From Ecdyonurus torrentis (taxonomy: Eukaryota > Arthropoda > Insecta > Ephemeroptera > Heptageniidae): a stretch of DNA of 64,000 nucleotides. Positions 51,031 to 64,000 of the stretch are shown here, piece after piece; position 1 is the stretch's first letter; each line of letters opens with the position of its first letter. The position numbers were made by a program, and so were the translations under genes. The notes beneath the pieces were generated by a model. The model did not search any database, had not been told where the DNA came from, and saw only the letters and a list, made by a program, of their open reading frames with translations. The stretch lies in assembly GCA_949318235.1 (NCBI GenBank), contig OX439129.1:6173116-6237115 (forward strand), written 5' to 3'.

Positions 51031-52453
51031 ATATTGCTCAATCGAAAATGTCAAAATCAAATTTTTATTCAATAAATTACTTTTTGGTTGGCAATACTTA
51101 AAGTTACAGATTTGAAAGAAATTATGTTTGTGTATTACTATTATTATTACTTAGTTTTTGTAAGGAAAAACAGTTTTTTTTTTTTTTTAATTATTTATTT
51201 ATTTTTATTATTATAAAGCTGTCTTAGCCTCCACATGGATTAGTGGGGCTAGCTTTATTATTATTATTATTTTTTTTGTCGTTTTAAATTCATATTTTAA
51301 TTTTTGTGTCTTAGGTGTATGTGGGCCAGATATGTAATCAGGCCGCACTTTAAGAAACAAAACTTATTTTTGAATACATGCGATTAATTATATTTTAGTT
51401 TATACACTTTTTATACACTTTTTTTATGCACTACTACAAATACAGTCGTTTTATGTTGGACTTTTACTATGATTTTCAATGGTTTTGTGTGCAAGAGAGT
51501 GACCTCGTATTGCAGAATATTTCTTTAGTTTTGAGAAGTAACTTTGCTGTACAACAAACTTAAGCCATTCTTCACTTCTTTCCTTGCACCTAATTCACTT
51601 TAACTCTTATTTAAAATTATTAACTATATTTCTAGCTATTAAATTTATTTGAATTTATATTGAAATTTTTATTGAAAATTACTATAAAAAGTCAGAATTT
51701 TTTAAGATGATCGTGAAAAAAAAGGTGTAACATAAAAGCTGTAAACATAGTATAGCATATTATGAACTGCGAAAATAGGTGGAATAATTTTCCAACGTAA
51801 GGAAAAATGACGATGAATTTTGCCCATGAATGTACAGCCGGTCCAGTTTTTACTTCAAGCTTGAGATAAACTCGCAGCATCTCAGGCTTTTTTTTTTTTT
51901 TCATTCCTTCTTCGACTTAAGAGCGAAGATTTTTCTGTATTTTGGTGAAAAATATCCTTATCTTTTTTTTTTTTTTTTTTTTTTTTTTCTTCTTCCTTTT
52001 TTGGTTCGACATAGAAGGAAAACATAAGAGGGTAAATTCGTTATGTTATGTGAGAAAAAAAAATGGAATAAATAGATTTTTCTTGCTTTTAATCTTATAT
52101 ATAAAAAATACAGGATTTTATTTGAATACGATATAAAAAGAAGAGAGATTACATTGAGTTTAACTTAAAAGATTTGCTTCATTTTTTCCCCCTTTTTCTT
52201 CATTTTCTTTATAAAAAGCCAGCAAAGAAAGGGTTTTTGGATTTTTTTTTGTCAATTTTTATATTTTTTCTCTTTCTAATAAACAATATAGAATTATTTT
52301 CAGTTAAAAAGAAAAAAAAATCATTCTCTCTCTCTTTTTTCCCTCTATTTTCTTTCAGTTATTAATTAATAATTTATGAGTTGCATTAGAAAATGTTTCA
52401 TTGTTGTTTTATTGCTTCATTGTTAGTGATCAAGTTGTTTACTCAATGCTTAC

Positions 52454-52507
<54 letters not shown>

Positions 52508-53352
52508 AAAGCGTGTATATCAATAAAAAATGGTGTATGTACTGCAAGTCATCAATTGATTCAAATACATAATACAAAAATAAACAAGTAAATATAATCA
52601 ATTATTTATTTGTTTACTCATTCACATGATTTCTTTTAACACCTGCTGAATATCATAAATTGTAAATAATAATCACTAATTAAAAAGTTAATAATAATAA
52701 ACATTTCAAAAAATAATAATAATAATAATAAAATCTTATTAAAAAAACGATTGAAATAATTTAGACTTTATATTGTATAATTTTCAAATAAAGTAGTTTA
52801 ATTTAAATTAAATGAGAATGATTTTTATCTTTATTTTCAATTTTTAATACAATTAAAACAGAACAACAAGATGAGAGAGAGAAAGCAAACGTGACATAGA
52901 GAGAGAGAGAGAGAGAGAATTGTAATTTAAAAAGTTTTAATTTTCCGCAACTTCAATTACAATGTTAATTTGCATAACACGAAGTAGCTGGCAACTTATT
53001 TGCTATTAAATTTCGTCTGTTATATTCTCTCGTTCTCAGGGGAGGACCCATAGCTGCTGTTTCTTGCCTTTGTTTTACTGACTTTTTTTAATTGTATGGC
53101 GTTGTTTTTCTCGGCAAATCTTTGTGTTTTTTTAATACTAATTTGAAATATATTCATTTTTAATGTTGTATCATATATATGTGAAACATGCAAGGGAACA
53201 TATTAATAATTTATTTATCTGAATAACGTCATAAAATTGAAAATGTATTTTTCACTCTACTTCTACTTCAATGATACATGTAATGTATCGACACGTGTTG
53301 TTTTCAATAAAACATACGACAATGGGAAATCATTTTATAGTCAATAGCACAC
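51031..53352. other. AT-rich DNA with homopolymers
   Basis: T-runs 51177-51188 and 51963-51987, A-run of about 49 bases at 52457-52505, short (GA)n at 52900-52918. No gene was recognised. Confidence 0.55.
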
Positions 53353-53660
53353 TTAAAGACGCAGAACAACAAAACAAGTGTAATATCCTGACAAAACTGA
53401 AAATCAACGTTGATTTGGCCAAATTCATTGATTTCTAGTTCACCTTCCATTCACAAAATGTTGTGTGCGGTCACTGACGTCACAGCTTACCTGGTCCACG
53501 CACGCGCGTAAAACAAGCGAGCTGTGACGTCATAATCTGAATGTACCATTTTAAGAATGTAAAATAAATTAGAAATCAATGACGCCGGCCAAATTAATGT
53601 TCATTTTCAGTTATGTTAGGATATTATACACTTTTTATGTTCAAGGTGTTTTACGCTTCA
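53353..53660. mobile_element. MITE family A, diverged copy
   Basis: TTAAAGACGCAGAACA at the left, caaggtgttttacgc at the right. Same arms as 49001-49316. TGACGTCA at 53475-53482 and 53524-53531. Confidence 0.85.
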
Positions 53661-57641
<3,981 letters not shown>

Positions 57642-57880
57642 CTTTAGATATTGTAGATTCAACGGTCATGACTTCACTTAGCGTTGAAATTTTAACGATA
57701 AAAACGTTAATGACGTCACAAGCGTTGGTACCGAATGGAAAAAAGGTATATTTGCAACGGCCAAGTTTAACGTTTATTACACTGTGATTCTAGCGCTTGT
57801 GACGTCACTAATGTTTTTATCGTTAAAATTTCAACGCTTAGTAACGTTATTATAACCGTTGATTCCACAATACTCAAAGC
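57642..57880. mobile_element. foldback element with paired CRE sites (family D)
   Basis: attgtagattcaacggt pairs with accgttgattccacaat. The inner arms cgttgaaattttaacgataa and ttatcgttaaaatttcaacg are perfect complements. TGACGTCA at 57711-57718 and 57800-57807, each next to the ACAAGCG / CGCTTGT arms. Confidence 0.85.
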
Positions 57881-58368
57881 ATGCAAAACTGCGTGTGTAT
57901 AAACTTTTTAACATTTATTTTTTATAGGGAAACTTTGTTTAAATTTTAATTATGCTACACGTACAATTAATGCCAGGGAATATTAAGATTTGTCTTTTGA
58001 CAAAAAATAAAAATCCTGAGATAATTATACCATACATTACATTAATACAGATATGAGTTGGTATATTCGTACGTACGGCAAACAACTTTGAACAATGTCT
58101 GCAAAATACATAATTGCAACATATTTTCCCTTTGATTTCAACAAAAATATTCAAGTTTTTGTTTAAAATGCAAAATTATGCATACTTCTCTCGCACAAAT
58201 TCTCTTAAAAATTTTCATTCTTTACTACATATCTTCCTTTTTTCTACATTATATTTGCAATCCACTATAAATGTACTTACATATGTCATTAGGGAGAAAA
58301 ACGAATCTGTTTAAAAAGTACATAATCTGCAAAAAAAAAAAAAAAAAACTCCCCCTTGGATAAAAAAA

Positions 58369-58433
<65 letters not shown>

Positions 58434-59269
58434 ACGCTTATTTTAGCAGTAAAAGTGCAAGAGTATGAACAATCCATCTCTATGAGGAGTTGAGGCCACT
58501 TGAGACGTCATTCATTTGTATCTATAAACTGCAGTACGATGCAATTTCAAAATGACAGTTTGTCGCTCTCTGCTCAACTGACACTTTGTATTAATTACAT
58601 GCACGGTGAAGCTTGTCTGTCTGCCTGCCTGCATGACTGTCATGACTATTGGGACTAAATAATGATAATTATATACCTGCCACGATGTATGTATGTACTG
58701 TGCAGTACATCTGTGCGCATCTGAATCAAATTAACTTAGTGATCACTTACGTAATCATGTTGGTTGATTTCAAAATATTTTTAGAACATGTTAAAAGGCA
58801 TATGTTTATAATAACGCAGTATAAGCAAGGTAAATTCAATCGTTTCCACCTGCATCAGTTACAGGGGGGGAGGGGGGGAGTGTTTCATATATGATCATAT
58901 TTTTTAAGCATTGCACTGTTCTAAAAATACGCTTTATTACGTAGGAATAAATGGTTGTATAGTATATTTATATATTATACAAAAAAAACAAACATGGATA
59001 GTATTTTAGTATTATAATTAAAGAGAGTATATTATTGTGAATTATTTTGTATTTATTTTTTTTTGTTCCATTACAATTTTAATATTAAATATATGTTGTA
59101 AAATATTACATATTTCTATTTTTATTAAATTGGATAATCAAATTTCACAAATTTAAAATAAATTATGCATTTAAAAGTCACAGTGTAAGCGTTGCTATTT
59201 TAGAATTACATAAATAATTATATGCTTTACAATAATGTTATAATTTGCTATAGTGAACAATAATAATAA
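57881..59269. other. AT-rich DNA with a (GA)n tract
   Basis: (GA)n 58372-58429, short (ATGT)n near 58686. 58480-58640 is less AT-rich (includes gtctgtctgcctgcctgcat) without a frame. Confidence 0.55.
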
Positions 59270-59555
59270 GAAAAAAAATAATACTTTGAAAGAGGAAATC
59301 ATCCTGAATCGATTGATGTGTGTTTTTGTGATTTTTAAGTTATATTAAGTATATTTTGAAACAATGGTTGAAATTCGTGATGACGTCACGGTCGGTAACT
59401 TTTGCATGAACGTGTACGTAAAAGTTCCCGACGATGACGTCATATTGCGAATTCCAACAGTAGTTGGAACTCAAATATTAGAACTCAAATATTAGAAAAT
59501 CGCATATGAATCGATTCAGGACGATTTCTACTTTGAGAATATGCAATAAAATCAA
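59270..59555. mobile_element. MITE family G, copy 3
   Basis: tgaaagaggaaatcatcctg at the left and gaatcgattcaggacg plus ttgagaatatgcaataaaa at the right. Two CRE sites (59381-59388, 59435-59442) flank a palindromic centre with cggtcggtaactttt / aaaagttcccgacg. Confidence 0.75.
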
Positions 59556-60165
59556 GTATAAAATATTGAGTGGTTTTCCTCATTATCAATAACCTATATT
59601 GTTATCAATAAATATTTCTGGAGTCGAGCTATAGCCACAATCATTGTGCAGTTAGTTACCGTGGTTCGTGCTCGACTTTTGAATAATAGTTTGTTGTGTG
59701 TAATTTGTGTGATCTCTACGTACGATTGGTCATGTTTATAAATAAAATTTAAATAATTCTTTAAACTACCTAAATAAATATGTCTCTTCCTGATAAAATA
59801 ATGAAGTTGAACGTCAACTTTTTCGTCATAGTTAATTATTTATACCTGCTGACGTCATCGAACTGTCAGACATTGATTCTAGTTGTCTAATTTAAAGTGA
59901 AACGTATTTCATTATCATTTTTTGACATTTTGTATCGTGACTGACTTTTAAATATATTTGCTGATCAATCTAAAAAAAAGAGAGAGAGAGAAAAAAATGA
60001 ATTAAAATTTATTTATAGTTATTAAATAAAAAATTATTTTTATTCTATAAATTATATATTAAAACTTATATATATTGATTTATTATAAAAATATAATGAC
60101 TGTCTTTTTTTTAGTATAAAAATGATAATAATAAGTTTTATTGTGCGTAAATTTTTTTTAGCTTT

Positions 60166-60206
<41 letters not shown>

Positions 60207-60306
60207 CTGGCTCGTTTGTCCGTTTGGTTATAATCAGACATTGTGGAATAAATAATCATTTTTTGTGAGTCTGTATTTGTGTAGTTAGTTTGAAATACCG
60301 ACAGCA

Positions 60307-60352
<46 letters not shown>

Positions 60353-61071
60353 ATTTAGTGGTACAATCGTAATACATATTTTCTTGTTTTTAGAGTATGT
60401 TATTTCTGAAAATCTATACAGTGATTTATTATCTCGTTCGAGACTTGATTAAAAAAAAAAAAAAGAAAAAGTAATTCTATAATTTTTTTTATCCTAATTT
60501 CCTGCAATTCATTTTCATTGGTTTTTATTTACTTATTTTCAAACTGAAAATTATATAAAAAAATATATAAATAAATAATACAAATAACATCGCAAAATAT
60601 TTTTCTCTTTTATTTATATATATTTTTTTTACATAAATTCTACCATATTTATTCAGACTTTTTTTTTTAATATTGTTTATATTTAAATTTAGGCATATTT
60701 TTTTCCACGAAACATTAATTAATGTTTTTCAAAGTCTTCTCTATATTTCCATTATTATATTTTTTTGTCTCTGTTGTTTAAAATTTATTCAAATCGATCA
60801 ATATGCAAAATATTCCAATATTATTGTAAATATTGACAAAACAAAAGTTTTGCAAACTTGAGCTTTTGTTTTTGTTTGTTTGAGTTCCAATATTAAGCAG
60901 AAGACGGAGATGAAACGTCCCGGGAGTTTTCTTCTTATTTTGTTGTGTGCCTTGCCTTCACTTCAAACTTCACAAACCAGTTGACAATAACTGACAGTTT
61001 GATATTAGACGTCTATAATGAGATAGCCGTGTGTGCACACGCAGTATACAAAACTCAGCTCTATGTTACAC
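59556..61071. other. AT-rich DNA with simple repeats
   Basis: A lone TGACGTCA at 59850-59857, T-run 60168-60207, (GA)n 60308-60351. No gene was recognised. Confidence 0.55.
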
Positions 61072-61487
61072 TGCATGCTTATGTAAACATCTGAAAACAG
61101 GAAACGGAAGTGCAGATATAAGAAACCATGTGATCTTAAAGTGCAAGGTGGCCCAGGCCGAGGTGGCTCAGGCCTACAGGTGCGATATTGACCGCTAATG
61201 CTTACTTATATGTTAACATGATGTCAACCCAATGATTGCTTATGTTTACTCATTATGCGGAAAAGGAAGTGACGGAAGAGGAAACCACGTGATGGTAAAA
61301 GTAGAAGGTAACTCAGACCTAGCTTGCTGCTGGCACCAAGCTTTTTTCCCACTTTTACTGTCACGTGGTTTCCTCTTCCGGCACTTCCTCTACCGTATTT
61401 TAAGTAAACATAAGCGGTCAGTTTCTCCCACTTTTACCGTCACGTGATTTCCGGCACTTCCGTTTCTGGATAGAGTAAACATAAGCA
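61072..61487. mobile_element. foldback/modular repeat with CACGTG boxes
   Basis: A module of the form gcttatgtttac...ggaagtg...gaaaccacgtgat occurs near 61078-61135 (diverged) and 61240-61300, and in inverted form at 61345-61413 and 61412-61485. CACGTG or CACGTGA sites mark three of them. It is G+C-richer than its flanks. Possibly a compound foldback transposon. Confidence 0.6.
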
Positions 61488-62570
<1,083 letters not shown>

Positions 62571-62749
62571 CTAACTTGATTTTCTAATGATTAATGTTGT
62601 ATTATTAAGTTTTAATTCAAACGAATAGCTTGACAGTATATCACAATATATTTTTTAATCATAATTTATATCAATATGTCAATCTATCTGTTGTTATTTT
62701 TTGATTGGGAAATATTTTATGTGATTAAAACACGATGAATGATTTATAA

Positions 62750-63222
<473 letters not shown>

Positions 63223-63521
63223 TTTAGGCTTAGAACACCTTGAACACCAAACTTGCCTATAATATACCGGAATATCAACGTTGATTTGGCCGGAGTCGTT
63301 GATTTCTAATTTATTTTCCATTCACAAAATAGCAACTGTGGGTTCATGACGTCACAGCTCATTAATCCACGCGAGGCAATCTGTGACGTCATAAACCCGC
63401 AGCTACTATTTTGTGAATGTAAAATAAATTAGAAATCAATGATTTCGGCCAAATCAATGTTGATATTCCGATATGTCTGGATGTTAAGAGAGTTTTTTGT
63501 TCAAGGTGTTCTATGCCTTTT
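63223..63521. mobile_element. MITE family A, diverged copy with altered ends
   Basis: TTTAGGCTTAGAACACCTTG at the left and caaggtgttctatgcctttt at the right. The flanking TTAA is lost on both sides. TGACGTCA at 63347-63354 and 63384-63391. Confidence 0.85.
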
Positions 63522-63584
63522 ATCCTACGTGAATATTAACAATAAGTCTAATTTTAACTTATTTCACCTAAGCTATGTTTGCGG

Positions 63585-63785
63585 ACAGAAATAAGTACCT
63601 AATAATTATGCTAGCTTATTTTTAGTACAAATTGTTAATACAGCATAATTTATGCTATACTTCATAATAACATAAATATTATGATGTACAGCATAATTAT
63701 TTGTGTTGTTCGAACTTAGTATATTATTTATGCTATAATGACATAAATGCAGCATAAATTACGTAATTTATTCTTCTCGCGTGTT
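63585..63785. mobile_element. AT-rich MITE family F, copy 5 (inverted relative to copy 1)
   Basis: The right end aaattacgtaatttattc is the reverse complement of the left end of copy 1. It carries internal cagcataatttatgctat palindromes. Confidence 0.7.
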
Positions 63786-64000
63786 ATGCAATAAATTTTA
63801 TGTGAATTATATTTTCCTAACAATATTAGTAACTACAATATTTTGACATTATCATGCATTTTGTGCGCCTGATTGTATCAGTAAATAAAAAATAAATAAA
63901 CAAATAGATAAAATTTTAAGGTCGGTTCAAATATATAATATAATTACGTTTGGTATTTAGAAGGTGTGTATCACAAATAACTGCTATGCAAACTAATGAT
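63786..64000. other. AT-rich intergenic DNA to the right edge
   Basis: Nothing recognised. Confidence 0.5.

Overview
The window looks like AT-rich animal (metazoan) nuclear DNA, most likely arthropod. The reasons are an errantivirus-type LTR retrotransposon with an insect-baculovirus-F-like envelope gene, GT-AG introns, AATAAA signals, an arthropod-style initiator plus downstream promoter element near 38.15 kb, and a very high load of long (GA)n, (TA)n, (CA)n and (TTCA)n microsatellites of the kind seen in decapod crustaceans. The species cannot be fixed from the sequence. There are no bacterial-style genes, operons or CRISPR arrays.

Layout. 1-1619: a 56-bp minisatellite of about 29 copies held in perfect phase, running off the left edge. 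1620-5022: AT-rich DNA with a small foldback, a (TA)n tract, a degenerate short-period array and two MITE copies. 5023-18715: one large LTR retrotransposon of 13.7 kb on the minus strand (5' LTR on the right, 3' LTR on the left). gag (16704-15295), pol (15226-11222, expressed by a -1 frameshift) and env (10604-8625) are all open. Between env and the 3' LTR lies an additional gene on the opposite strand (7355-8288, two coding exons), clearly richer in G+C than the rest of the element. It is the most unusual object in the window. The element abuts a truncated SINE-like fragment and a 200-base assembly gap (18801-19000). 19001-64000: almost no protein-coding signal. It is a mosaic of short non-autonomous DNA transposons (MITEs, foldbacks), two SINE-like elements (one with a 5S rRNA head), microsatellites and homopolymers. 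The only host-gene signals are a possible last coding exon with a poly(A) signal (22361-22656) and a possible first exon or promoter at 38147-38361.

How it fits together. The retrotransposon carries a complete expression programme. A TATA-containing LTR promoter, a splice donor shortly downstream of the probable start site with a four-codon start, and an acceptor at the env boundary can express env by splicing. A CCCAAAC slippery heptamer followed by a 9-bp stem with pseudoknot potential joins gag to pol. The antisense gene has its own TATA/initiator-like start and GT-AG introns. The two LTRs look identical by eye except for one 14-bp indel, so the insertion is probably recent.

The MITEs fall into several families by their termini. 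Two (called A and B here) share the TTAAAGGC(A/G)TAG end and TTAA flanks of the Kolobok/T2 style, and one element is an A/B chimera. Across six otherwise different families the palindrome TGACGTCA (a CRE/ATF site) recurs. I count 22 exact copies by eye in the window, where base composition predicts fewer than one. All family names (A, B, C ...) are labels for this window only.
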